A stretch of DNA of 64,000 bases from G025836975 sp049646585 (GTDB taxonomy: Bacteria; Pseudomonadota; Gammaproteobacteria; Burkholderiales; Burkholderiaceae_B): positions 10,769 to 74,768 of the forward strand of contig JBARWC010000217.1 of NCBI GenBank assembly GCA_049646585.1, in the 5' to 3' direction. Numbering within the stretch: the stretch's first letter is position 1; every line of letters starts with the position of its first letter. The position numbers and the translations under genes were made by a program. The notes beneath the pieces are model-generated. The model made no database searches and was not told the DNA's origin. It worked only from the letters and a program-made list of their open reading frames with translations. Below, piece after piece: positions 51,498-59,427 of the stretch.

Positions 51498-52066
51498 TGA
51501 CGGCCGGGCACCTCTACGCAAGGCTGGGCACATTCGACGCCACTGTCCTGACGGGCATAGGCGCAATGCTGGCCGGCGCTTTCTACTTTCAGCTGGCAAT
51601 GGGCGAGCTGCCTTGCGCACTTTGCTATCTGATCCGCATTTGTCTTCTGCTTTTTTCCGTGGGACTTCTGCTGAATCTGAACTTTGGCACCAACCCCTGG
51701 AATTATTGCCTCTCGGCCGTAAGCGCCCTGATCGGGTCGCTGATCAGCCTGGCATTCATGTTCATCTCGGCGTATCCGGGCGCGCTGCCGACGGGCTCCG
51801 CGATATTCGGCCTGCACATGTACACATGGACGTTCATTACGTTTACCGCTCTGATTTTTTATTGTGTTGGAAGCCTGGCCACATGTGCGCTAACTGGCCA
51901 TAAGGGGCCTGAACAGGATGCCAGGCGGCCCAAAACCAAATTTCAACGCTACGCTGCCGCACTCGTGCTTGCAATGGCCGCCGCCAATTTGGTGTCGGTG
52001 ACGCTCCAGCATGGGATCAACCCATTCGGAGGCTGGGGGCAGACGGAATATTTCCTGCTTAAATAA
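51497..52066 (+). CDS. DsbB-family disulfide-bond formation protein
   Basis: A 189-residue four-to-five-helix membrane protein. The periplasmic CxxC (LPCALCYLIR) after the first helix is the hallmark that passes electrons from DsbA to quinone. No second cysteine pair is evident in the next periplasmic loop (AYPGALPTGSAIFG), unlike E. coli DsbB (Cys104/Cys130). That makes it a divergent, DsbI/DsbB2-like protein. It is coupled to the small DUF5993-like gene by overlapping stop/start. No DsbA is next to it. Confidence 0.85.
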   Translation: MTAGHLYARLGTFDATVLTGIGAMLAGAFYFQLAMGELPCALCYLIRICLLLFSVGLLLNLNFGTNPWNYCLSAVSALIGSLISLAFMFISAYPGALPTGSAIFGLHMYTWTFITFTALIFYCVGSLATCALTGHKGPEQDARRPKTKFQRYAAALVLAMAAANLVSVTLQHGINPFGGWGQTEYFLLK

Positions 52067-52120
52067 ACAAGAGGCTTGAAGCAGCCTGAAACTCGTTAGA
52101 GGCAGGGGCCAAGAGCCGCG

Positions 52121-52154
52121 GTAGCCATGCTATTCACCCGAATAGCATGGCTAC
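52121..52154. terminator. perfect 14-bp hairpin between dsbB and wrbA
   Basis: GTAGCCATGCTATT and AATAGCATGGCTAC pair exactly around CACCCG. No U tract follows on either strand, so it is either a bidirectional weak terminator between the convergent genes or a repeat-derived hairpin. It lies immediately before a yggS-like remnant. Confidence 0.5.
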
Positions 52155-52164
52155 GATGGAGCCG

Positions 52165-52200
52165 AGCCAAGGCCGCATCGACGGCGACGATTGCTATTGG
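52165..52200 (+). pseudogene. remnant resembling the yggS 3' end
   Basis: Translating plus-strand, the stretch gives QGRIDGDDCYWPEAAPQ, near the last residues of YggS in this window (GGRIYGDDYYWPEGKRPQ). At DNA level GGCGACGATT-CTATTGGCCGGA is shared with only one mismatch. No longer yggS homology is visible upstream. It looks like a fossil of a yggS copy or a recombination scar. Confidence 0.45.
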
Positions 52201-52231
52201 CCGGAGGCGGCCCCGCAGCCTGGCGCCTGGT

Positions 52232-52831
52232 TCAGGCTTTCAGCTTGGAGGCAATCTGCGCCACATACTTGCCCTGGTAGCGGGCGCCTTCCAGTTCGAC
52301 CGCACTGGGCTTGCGCGAACCGTCGCCGGCGGCGATGGTCGACGAGCCGTAAGGGGAATTCCCCATGACTTCATCCACGCCCATCTGGCCCTGGAAGGCA
52401 TAGGGCAAGCCGACCACCACGAAGCCCAAATGCAGCAAGACGGGGTGGAAGGTAAGAATGGTGGACTCCTGCCCGCCGTGCTGGGTGGCGGAGGAGGCGA
52501 ACACCGAGCCGACCTTACCCACCAGCGCCCCGCGCGCCCATAGCGCGCCGGTCTGGTCGATGAAGTTCTTCATCTGCGCCGTCATATTGCCGTAGCGCGT
52601 GCCGGTGCCGAAAATGATGGCATCGTACTCGGGCAGTTCCTGCACGGTCGCAATGGGCGCGGCCTGGTCCATCTTGTAGCCCGACTTCCTTGCGACCTCT
52701 TCGGGAACCAGTTCCGGAACCCGCTTGACCACGACTTCCGCTCCGGCCTCGCGCACACCATCCGCCACGGCATACGCCATGGTTTCAATATGCCCATAAG
52801 CCGAGTAATAAAGCACCAATACCTTTGCCAT
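52232..52831 (-). CDS. wrbA: NAD(P)H:quinone oxidoreductase WrbA
   Basis: A 199-residue flavodoxin-fold enzyme with the FMN motif LVLYYSAYGHIETMA, then GTGTRYGNMTAQMKNFIDQTG and GHLW-like end regions. It reduces quinones by two electrons at the membrane. Length and motifs match WrbA type IV. It is convergent with dsbB. Confidence 0.93.
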   Translation of the reverse strand: MAKVLVLYYSAYGHIETMAYAVADGVREAGAEVVVKRVPELVPEEVARKSGYKMDQAAPIATVQELPEYDAIIFGTGTRYGNMTAQMKNFIDQTGALWARGALVGKVGSVFASSATQHGGQESTILTFHPVLLHLGFVVVGLPYAFQGQMGVDEVMGNSPYGSSTIAAGDGSRKPSAVELEGARYQGKYVAQIASKLKA

Positions 52832-52946
52832 AATGACCTCTATCTAGACTAGTGGTTGAATAACAGCGCAATTGCGCCAAAAACAAAAATCGATCGAAGA
52901 AGCGACAACGACAGGCAAGGCGCATGCCTCGAACGGCCGGGGCGGT

Positions 52947-53897
52947 TCAGTCGGTGGAATGCGGGGCGCCCGCGCCCGCTACCTCGCTCCATGCCCGGAT
53001 ACCGCCTTCCAGGGCAAACACATCGGGCCGGCCTATCGCCCGGATGCGTTCCGCAAGATAGGCCGCCGAAATCTCGCTCGGGCAATCACAATAGACGACC
53101 ACCGAGACGTTGGCGGGCAATGCATTAAGTTCGGCGGGCTTGGCATCGATCGCCATCTGTATGGCGCCGGGAATGCGTGCGTCGTTCTCACCGGTGTCCT
53201 GCCGCACATCCACCACAATATGCGGTTGCCCGCTGGTTTGCATGGCCATCAATTCCATCACCCCCAGGCGCGGCACCTTGCGGCTACGCCGGATCAGGCG
53301 CGCCCGCCCCAGCCACTTCCAGGTCAGGAATGCAGCAAAAGCGGCGAGCACGGCCAACACCCCCGGCAAGACGTAGGTCGTAAGCAGTCCCAGAAGTACC
53401 CACACGGCATTCTCGAATACGATGCCCATCATCAGCGCCGACGCCACCCAGATGGCGGACCCGGCAATGTCATAGAGCAAAAAGGCGGTCAGCGATGTCC
53501 CGGAAGTTCCGGCCATCAATGTCGTCAACGCCCCCGCCCCGGGCAGGAACTTGGCGACCAGCAGCAAGCGCGGGCCGAGCTGACGATAGAGATGCGAGCT
53601 TTTCCGGATGCAGCTGTCCGGAGACAGTGAAACCTTGCAGATTCCGCGCATCAGCCAGGCGCCGCGCTTGCGGCCCAGCCAGAACCAGGCCGTATCGGCA
53701 ATCAGGCAGGCCAGGACGGCAACTCCGAAAACCGCGGCTATCGATGGCTGGGAGCCATGCTGGGCCAAGGTCCCTGCCACCACCAGCGACGGGTAGGCGG
53801 GAATGGGCAAACCGGCCTGTTCCAGCAGGACGTTGCCAAATAGCAAGGCCAGGCCATGTTCGGCCAACAATAAAAGAAGCGAGTCGGAAACACCCAT
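52947..53897 (-). CDS. DedA (VTT) membrane protein fused to a rhodanese domain
   Basis: A 316-residue fusion. Residues 1-205 hold the DedA/VTT domain, with LFGNVLLEQAGLPIPAYPSLVVAG, FWLGRKRGAWLMRGICKVSLSPDSC and KFLPGAGALTTLMAG. Residues ~210-310 are a rhodanese domain: HIVVDVRQ opening and the catalytic cysteine in VVVYCDCPSEISAA. DedA proteins flip lipids or support membrane homeostasis; rhodanese domains move sulfane sulfur. This fusion occurs in several Proteobacteria; its substrate is unknown. A second cysteine (YCDC) directly beside the expected one is notable. Confidence 0.88.
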   Translation of the reverse strand: MGVSDSLLLLLAEHGLALLFGNVLLEQAGLPIPAYPSLVVAGTLAQHGSQPSIAAVFGVAVLACLIADTAWFWLGRKRGAWLMRGICKVSLSPDSCIRKSSHLYRQLGPRLLLVAKFLPGAGALTTLMAGTSGTSLTAFLLYDIAGSAIWVASALMMGIVFENAVWVLLGLLTTYVLPGVLAVLAAFAAFLTWKWLGRARLIRRSRKVPRLGVMELMAMQTSGQPHIVVDVRQDTGENDARIPGAIQMAIDAKPAELNALPANVSVVVYCDCPSEISAAYLAERIRAIGRPDVFALEGGIRAWSEVAGAGAPHSTD

Positions 53898-53921
53898 GTA
53901 CCGGAACCTTCCGTAAAAATG

Positions 53922-54635
53922 TCAAATAAACTGCCTGCGAAACGACAGCAAGGCCAGGTACAGAACCGCGATCACAAAGGGAAGCACGCTCCAGAATCCA
54001 ACCTGCGCATAAAGCATCGCCCCAACAAAGGCCCCGGAGACAAAACCCAGGATAATACTGCCGCTCTTGAGCAAAGCCAGCCCGTTTTCTTGGCTAGTGT
54101 GGCGCAGGTAGTGGGACAGGTCGATTCCGAACTGAGTCGTGTTGCCGGTCATCATCGTGCTTGGACTGATGTGCTTGATCAGGGTCTTGCTTGCGGTATT
54201 GCGTATGGCCAGCGCAATCAGGCCCAGCCCGCCGGTCAGCCCCAAAGCAAGCGCTCCGGGGTCGCGAAATGGTTCGAAATAGGCTCCCGCCAGCATGAAC
54301 GCGCATAAAAACAGGGCCTCGGCCGTCAGCAGCCACCCCAAGGTCTTGTGCGACTGATCGCAGCTATCCACCCAAGCCTTGGTAACCGCGACCGTGGCGA
54401 TGAACAAGGGAATCGCCGCCAGCTTGACCCACAAGCCCGCCCCGCCCTCAACAAGGGCAGCACCGGCCAGCACCAGGTTCCCGGTTACATGGGCCGTGAA
54501 GAAGCCCAGCAATGCGATGAAGCCTATGGTATCGACCGCGCCGCCCACGACCGCAAGCAGAACGGGCGCCCGACACCGCCCCCACCAGCCCTGAGCCTGG
54601 CCGGGAGCCTGAGAGGCAATGGAATTATCATTCAT
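53922..54635 (-). CDS. DUF1275 (YoaK) family membrane protein
   Basis: A 237-residue protein with six or so membrane helices. The family motif IGFIALLGFFTAHVTGNLVLAG lies near the N-terminus and PSTMMTGNTTQFGIDL in the middle. Function is unknown. It is 24 bases downstream of the DedA-rhodanese gene on the same strand, possibly one transcript. Confidence 0.85.
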   Translation of the reverse strand: MNDNSIASQAPGQAQGWWGRCRAPVLLAVVGGAVDTIGFIALLGFFTAHVTGNLVLAGAALVEGGAGLWVKLAAIPLFIATVAVTKAWVDSCDQSHKTLGWLLTAEALFLCAFMLAGAYFEPFRDPGALALGLTGGLGLIALAIRNTASKTLIKHISPSTMMTGNTTQFGIDLSHYLRHTSQENGLALLKSGSIILGFVSGAFVGAMLYAQVGFWSVLPFVIAVLYLALLSFRRQFI

Positions 54636-54801
54636 GACGACAAGCCCATAATAAGTAGTCGATGAATCATTCTATTCGAGCCAGTCAAAATCAGTACGGC
54701 ATTTCATCGAGTTGTACGCCGCTCAATCCAGAGGCACCCACGACCAGGCGCGCATCCTTGGCGGCGTTCGCAATGGAAAAGCACGGCGGCGTCGGGTTGG
54801 G

Positions 54802-55383
54802 CTACAAGGTGCCTAGCGCCACGTCGATCACATCCATCAGGCATTGCCGGCGCTGTGGCGATGGACTGCCTTTGCCAAGCACTCGCATTCCTTGTGCGGT
54901 GTTGACGAAGAAACGCGCCAGGGCACGAGGGTTCTTGGCGGGTGAGACCTCGCCGGATGGCTGCCCCCGCTGAATCAGTTTTTCCAGCGCCTTTTGCAGG
55001 CGCAGGAAGTTGTGTGCCACCAGTTCGGCAACAGCTTGGTCATGGCCGGCCGACTCCAACGAGGCGTTGGCGACGAGGCAACCGCGCTTTTGCGGATCGC
55101 CCAGTTCATCTTCGGCAATGCGCATCAGGAACTGCCGGATCAATGCCTTGGGAGAACCAGAGCCGGACAGCAATTCCACGTTGGCCGTGGTCACGGCCTC
55201 GTAGCGGCGCAGCGCCTGCTGATACAGCCCTTGCTTGCTCTCGAACGTGCTGTAGAGGCTGCTGCGCGATAGCCCTGTGCCTTCGACCAGATCCTGCACG
55301 GAGGTCGCAGCGTAGCCGCGCTGCCAAAACACCTTCATAGCGGCATCGGCGATCTCGTCAGGTTCAAACTCTTTAGTTCGCAT
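54802..55383 (-). CDS. TetR/AcrR family transcriptional regulator
   Basis: A 193-residue regulator. The DNA-binding domain (residues 8-55) ends with the helix-turn-helix TSVQDLVEGTGLSRSSLYSTFESKQGLY. The C-terminal ligand domain is typical of one-component drug/redox repressors. It is divergent from the integral membrane protein gene, which it likely controls; GGAA-N6-TTCC in the intergenic region is a possible operator. Ligand unknown. Confidence 0.9.
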   Translation of the reverse strand: MRTKEFEPDEIADAAMKVFWQRGYAATSVQDLVEGTGLSRSSLYSTFESKQGLYQQALRRYEAVTTANVELLSGSGSPKALIRQFLMRIAEDELGDPQKRGCLVANASLESAGHDQAVAELVAHNFLRLQKALEKLIQRGQPSGEVSPAKNPRALARFFVNTAQGMRVLGKGSPSPQRRQCLMDVIDVALGTL

Positions 55384-55484
55384 GGCAATCCATTTTAATC
55401 GGAATGGTCGTTCCAGATAATGTAGAATGCAGCATGCAGGGAGTCAAGAGCAATCGACTCCTTCTAACCGCTGCCGGATCGCCC

Positions 55485-56309
55485 ATGCTCTCATCCCTTC
55501 TTTCGGATCTATCCATCAGCCAGCTCCTGGTTCGAATGTCGACAACGGCATTCGTCGTGATTGGCGTTGCCATGGCGGTTGGCAGGCTTGGGCCGGTTGT
55601 CGGCGGCGCGCTCGCGGGTTTACCCATTGTGCTCGGGCCGGGGTTTTTCTTTCTGATCATGCAGGCACCGCCCGAGTTCGCATCGAATGCGGCCGTCTAT
55701 TCGCTGTTTTCACTCTGTGCGACGCAGGTGTTTCTCCTGGCCTACATTGCCGCTGCCGAACGCCGGGGTCCACTGGTCTCATTGCTGGGAGCGCTGGCAA
55801 CATGGGGCGCAGCCGCCGCGCTGTTCCGATTGCTTCCGCCGCAAGCATTTGTCGGCATCGCGATGTTCGCCGTTATCACGCTAGTTTCTCGAAAGCTGGG
55901 GGCAATAATGGTTCGCGGGACAATCAAACGCGCACGGGCGGACTACTTCAGCTTGCTTCTTCTGCGCGGTATTCTGGCGGGGCTGCTCGTGGCCACCGTC
56001 ACAACAGCCGCAAGCCGGCTCGGTGCAATCGCTTCGGGCCTGCTGCTGGCATTCCCGATCGGATACTCGGTACTGTCCATCACCATCCACGAGCAGTTCG
56101 GCGCGCAAATGGCGGTTGCCACACTGCACTCGGCCATACTCGGGACGATCAGCCTCGCAGGGTTCTGCGCCGTGCTGGCACTCGCAATCCCCAACATGCC
56201 GGCGACCTGGGCTTTTATCTTGGCTGTACTTGTCTCGCTGGCCATTACCATGGCTCTGGTCCTGTTTTCCCGGCACAGGAAAGCCTCGTCCAGCCAGACA
56301 ACGGGCTGA
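55485..56309 (+). CDS. integral membrane protein of unknown function
   Basis: A 274-residue protein with eight or nine hydrophobic helices (STTAFVVIGVAMAVGRLGPVVGGALAGLP; FLLAYIAAAE; LASGLLLAFPIGYSVLS-like IASGLLLAFPIGYSVLS). No named family is evident. The pattern of repeated LGxVVGGxLAGxP-like loops suggests two related halves (residues ~15-110 and ~165-250), as in some small transporters. Starts at ATG codons 55434 and 55404 are alternatives. It is paired with the divergent TetR gene. Confidence 0.7.
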   Translation: MLSSLLSDLSISQLLVRMSTTAFVVIGVAMAVGRLGPVVGGALAGLPIVLGPGFFFLIMQAPPEFASNAAVYSLFSLCATQVFLLAYIAAAERRGPLVSLLGALATWGAAAALFRLLPPQAFVGIAMFAVITLVSRKLGAIMVRGTIKRARADYFSLLLLRGILAGLLVATVTTAASRLGAIASGLLLAFPIGYSVLSITIHEQFGAQMAVATLHSAILGTISLAGFCAVLALAIPNMPATWAFILAVLVSLAITMALVLFSRHRKASSSQTTG

Positions 56310-56806
56310 ACACCGCCCTCTTATCCCAGCATTGGAACCACGGTCTAAAATTATCCAACGCTGCTTACATATGCTATCTATCCAAAGCTTGGAACAGTCA
56401 CTCTCCCCTCAACATTGAACGATAATATCCCCTGTCCCTCCCACCTCAAGCAGACAGACTTCCCCGCATGGCCACTTCCGACAGTTCTAGCCACACCCCC
56501 ATGGTGGAGTAGGAACAGTTGCCGTGTGGGACAAAAAGACGTAATTTCTCTTTATAATCAATATATTATGGAAATTACGCCTGACTTACCTCTGACTAGA
56601 TATGGGCATGGATTGGCATGACTTGGCGACTGAATTGTCCCAAATTTGTCCCAAGAATTTGGTCATCAACTTGGAGCATATTCAAGGGTATGCAGGCATA
56701 CTTTGCAGCGCTTCGCTGAGGTACGCTGTGTCGCCCTGCCGTATGGAATGCCTGCTTCTCATATCCGTCGCATAGTGGAGAATTGAACGGAAAAATCCGA
56801 CGCTAA
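56310..56806. other. gene-poor, AT-richer stretch at the island boundary
   Basis: Nearly 500 bases separate the membrane-protein gene from the abi gene. No convincing gene is seen: the short open frames lack ribosome-binding sites and similarity. The middle is visibly AT-richer than the chromosome and holds a 9-bp perfect inverted repeat. This is likely non-coding border DNA of the accessory region; an att site could be here but none was recognised. Confidence 0.5.
56540..56579. repeat. inverted repeat in the AT-rich gap
   Basis: CGTAATTTC and GAAATTACG are exact reverse complements separated by 22 AT-rich bases that themselves contain ATAAT/ATTAT symmetry. No coding sequence overlaps. It could be a recombinase or regulator site. 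Confidence 0.5.
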
Positions 56807-57712
56807 TTACAGCCAGCCTGGTCGATTTCCCCAATCTATCGGGAAGTCTATTTCTGCCAGATCCACCTCTGGGTATTTGGCAAACAGGGCTTTCAACTGT
56901 TCTGACCATTCCAGCGGTAGGCCTGTTTGTCGCAATAGATAATTGATAACCGTTGCCACGGCATAGAACGATTTTGAATCGGAAAACCGAATACCTGCCT
57001 TACGATAATTTCTGGGAGCAACGCCAAGCGTCACTCGAAGCAGTTGCCCGCTATGAGCCACCATGTTCCGTACAACTGTCAGAGTATGAATCCACGATTC
57101 AAATACTTCAGTCGCATCCACATTAAAGCGCCGACTGATTGCTTTGCGATCATCGGGGTTCTTCAGCAACTGATAGGTTCTGGACCAAAGCCCAAAGGTT
57201 ACGCACTCGCATACTGACCAACTGGGCGGAAGATACGGTTCGCTGTACCGCGAGAAATAATGCTTCACAAATGTCTTGTCGCGGGCTCGATCTACCTCGG
57301 CCTCGATCTTCGCCACAAGCTCGGCTGCGCCCTGCCGCCGCCCTTGCCTGAACAAGCTACCATCCAGGAACCAATGCGGAGAATGCTTTAGACTCAGATG
57401 GTTCGCCATCACGACCCGCACCGCAATTTCCAGGCGCTCGACGGCAGCCATGGTCAGGACTCGCAGCTCTCTATCAAACTCGCAGCGGCTGACAATCTGT
57501 TCAAACCGATATCCAGCGGGAAAGTTTTTCGTGACTGGATCGACCAGATGATGCCAGTACCCTTTGAGACGATATCCGCCCACGAAACGCATGTAATTAC
57601 GCGCTTGTCCACGCTTAAAATCATCCACGACCAACCCCTGCCGCTCCAGCTTCTGGAGAAGCTGCTCCGGCGAGGACGCTAGTTTGTTAAATTGAATGCG
57701 ATTTATTGCCAT
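56807..57712 (-). CDS. Abi_2 (AbiF/AbiD) family abortive-infection protein with HEPN motif
   Basis: A 301-residue protein of the Abi_2 family. N-terminal LQKLERQGLVVDD and YMRFVGGYRLKGYW, then CEFDRELRVLTMAAVERLEIAVRVVMANHLS, are characteristic. RNMVAH at 215-220 is an RX4H HEPN ribonuclease motif. AbiF/AbiD proteins abort phage infection, and abiF genes are known to be preceded by a conserved structured RNA. The leader here contains such a candidate RNA. The gene is the first of an accessory cluster; no partner protein is adjacent, so the RNA may be the antidote. Not shown experimentally. Confidence 0.88.
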   Translation of the reverse strand: MAINRIQFNKLASSPEQLLQKLERQGLVVDDFKRGQARNYMRFVGGYRLKGYWHHLVDPVTKNFPAGYRFEQIVSRCEFDRELRVLTMAAVERLEIAVRVVMANHLSLKHSPHWFLDGSLFRQGRRQGAAELVAKIEAEVDRARDKTFVKHYFSRYSEPYLPPSWSVCECVTFGLWSRTYQLLKNPDDRKAISRRFNVDATEVFESWIHTLTVVRNMVAHSGQLLRVTLGVAPRNYRKAGIRFSDSKSFYAVATVINYLLRQTGLPLEWSEQLKALFAKYPEVDLAEIDFPIDWGNRPGWL

Positions 57713-57729
57713 GGGCGTAATATGGGCGC

Positions 57730-57799
57730 AAAAAACCCGCCTTTTGCACGTCTGCGTAGCAGAACCCTACCCGAAGATAGGACGTGTGGCGGGTGTGTT
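57730..57799 (-). ncRNA. candidate structured RNA (abiF-like) in the abi leader
   Basis: Read on the minus strand, an outer 7-bp stem pairs 57788-57794 (ACCCGCC) with 57735-57741 (GGCGGGT) and is followed by TTTTTTG. An inner 6-bp stem pairs CACGTC (57781-57786) with GACGTG (57747-57752). Inside is a hairpin, CTATC-TTCG-GGTAG (57780-57767), with a UUCG tetraloop. A 14-base single-stranded stretch, TTCTGCTACGCA and flanks, remains. A promoter is placed correctly upstream, and the abi ATG follows about 20 bases after the T tract. The design fits the abiF RNA motif; identity to Rfam's model was not tested. Confidence 0.65.
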
Positions 57800-57805
57800 A
57801 AGACT

Positions 57806-57835
57806 ATTCTAACCCAACCAGCCCTCCTCACGCAA
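57806..57835 (-). promoter_or_regulatory. sigma-70-like promoter for the abi leader RNA
   Basis: On the minus strand TTGCGT (-35) and TAGAAT (-10) are separated by 18 bases, placing transcription start about 7 bases on, at the 5' edge of the structured RNA. Confidence 0.5.
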
Positions 57836-57886
57836 ACGACGGAAAGGCCGACAGAAACTGGAGTCAAGCCGTTCGCGGTAATGCCT

Positions 57887-58119
57887 CTAATGCAAACACA
57901 ACACGACGTCCTCCGCCCTTCCTGAACCGTGGTCCGCCATGAACGCTTCCAGCATGTGTGGACTCAGTGTCACGGCATCGACCGATTCCCCATACGTTTG
58001 TGCTGCAGCTCTGCGTAGCGGTCTAGATCGGCCTTCAGGCCACTTGGATACGCGAAAGTTAGCTTGACAGTTTCGGTCCTCAGCAGCGGCCCAAGCCGCT
58101 GTTTTTTAGTCGCGCTCAT
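57887..58119 (-). pseudogene. frameshifted DUF2274 gene (second copy)
   Basis: Starting MSATKKQRLGPL it parallels the intact DUF2274 gene at 60.4 kb (MSTTRKLRLGPL). The frame matches through LKADLDRYAEL, then a one-base deletion after CTGCAG shifts it; the correct residues resume in another frame (QTYGESVDAVTLSPHMLEAFMA). The start overlaps the preceding trbI' stop exactly as in the intact pair. The gene is inactive and nested between the abi region and the truncated trbI. Confidence 0.85.
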
Positions 58120-58337
58120 TGTGACACTCCCTTGTTAAAGAAAAGCGGTTGGTAAGGCCTCAGCACCAGATCACGGTTGACGATGATGCGCACTGGCAAC
58201 CCTGAGCGGACGGTCAATGTAGGTTGGATGTTCATGTTGCGAGCCGCTGCTATCGCTCTAGTTTCTGTGGGCGATGTCTGCCTTGCAGCGAGCTCTGTCA
58301 TGGACGGGCTGACTGCATTTGGACTTAAAACGGTCAT
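58116..58337 (-). pseudogene. truncated trbI 3' end (second copy)
   Basis: The last 46 residues (ARNMNIQPTL ... RPYQPLFFNKGVSQ) nearly repeat the C-terminus of the intact TrbI at 60.7-62.0 kb. Upstream sequence, including the rest of the TrbI core, is missing or unrecognisable. It is followed by the frameshifted DUF2274 copy, so this is a relic of the conjugation module's distal end. Confidence 0.85.
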
Positions 58338-58516
58338 CTAAGCAGCCGCGAAGGGCTACATAACTGGCACCTCCACGCATTTAACGTCAAGGTCGAGCTT
58401 GCTCCGTTGGCGAAGTCAAGTCTGCAATAGCAGTGCCGCTGACTTATGCTACAGGTGCCCGCACTCTCTCGCCAACTTCCTACATCGTTCGATCACAGCC
58501 TATGCAGCAAACCGGC

Positions 58517-59389
58517 CTATCCTTCGGTCAAACTGACGGGGATCTTGAGGTAGCGCACGCCGTTCAATTCAACCTCCGGCAAACGGCCGGCGCGGATGTT
58601 GACCTGAATGGAAGGCAGCAGCAGCATGGGGGCCGGAAGTGTGGCATCGCGAGATTGGCGCATCTCGATAAATGCCTCGGCGCCCACGCCATCGCGCACA
58701 TGCACATTGCTCTGGCACTGCTCGGCAACGGTCGATTCCCACGCATACCCGGTGCGCCCCGGAGCCTTGTAGTCGTGGCACATGAACAGACGCGTCTCTG
58801 GCGATAACGCCAGCAGCCGACGAATCGACTGGTACAGCATGTATGCGCTACCGCCTGGAAAGTCGGCGCGAGCCGTGCCGTAATCAGGCATGAATAAGGT
58901 ATCCCCCACGAACACAGCGTCGCCGATACGGTAGGACACGCAGGCGGGCGTATGGCCTGGTGTATGCATAACCTCTACGGTCAGTGCACCGATATGAAAG
59001 GTTTCGCCATCACGAAACAGCCTGTCGAACTCGGTGCCATCGCAGGAAACATCGTCCAAGTTAAATACTGGACGGAAAATTCGCTGCACGTCGCGAATAT
59101 GCTCACCGATAGCGACAGGCGCACCTGTGCGAGTTTTGAGGTAAGGCGCTGCGCTTAGGTGGTCCGCATGCGCATGGGTCTCAAGAATCCATGCAATCTG
59201 CAGTTCACGCGCATGGGCGGCGGCCAGCATGCGATCAGCAGAGGTGGTGGAAGCCTTGCCGCAGCGGTGGTCGTAATCCAGCACCGGATCAATGATGGCG
59301 GCTTGGCGGGTGGATGGGTCAGAAACTAGATAGCTCACCGTATTGGTGGCTTCGTCGAAGAAAGACTGAATGTCAGCGGTAGGAAACAT
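58517..59389 (-). CDS. MBL-fold metallohydrolase, persulfide-dioxygenase/Blh-like
   Basis: A 290-residue metallo-beta-lactamase fold enzyme. Metal ligands are THAHADH (His72, His74, Asp76, His77), His146 in HTPGHTPAC and Asp163 in VGDTLFMPDYG. It is similar to the Blh/ETHE1-like sulfur-metabolism branch, which includes glutathione persulfide dioxygenases. Divergent from an ArsR-type repressor and near a rhodanese, it belongs to a sulfide/persulfide detoxification unit. Confidence 0.85.
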   Translation of the reverse strand: MFPTADIQSFFDEATNTVSYLVSDPSTRQAAIIDPVLDYDHRCGKASTTSADRMLAAAHARELQIAWILETHAHADHLSAAPYLKTRTGAPVAIGEHIRDVQRIFRPVFNLDDVSCDGTEFDRLFRDGETFHIGALTVEVMHTPGHTPACVSYRIGDAVFVGDTLFMPDYGTARADFPGGSAYMLYQSIRRLLALSPETRLFMCHDYKAPGRTGYAWESTVAEQCQSNVHVRDGVGAEAFIEMRQSRDATLPAPMLLLPSIQVNIRAGRLPEVELNGVRYLKIPVSLTEG

Positions 59390-59427
59390 AACTTGTCCAT
59401 GCAGGGGTACGGAGCCTTGAATTTATA

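Noticed and set aside
54662..54973. Small plus-strand frame starting MNHSIRASQNQYG
   Set aside because: It lies between the DUF1275 gene and TetR and overlaps the TetR gene antisense. No ribosome-binding site and no recognised family; kept only as noise.
56415..56621. 68-codon frame in the AT-rich gap
   Set aside because: No ribosome-binding site, no similarity, and it runs through the inverted repeat; treated as non-coding.
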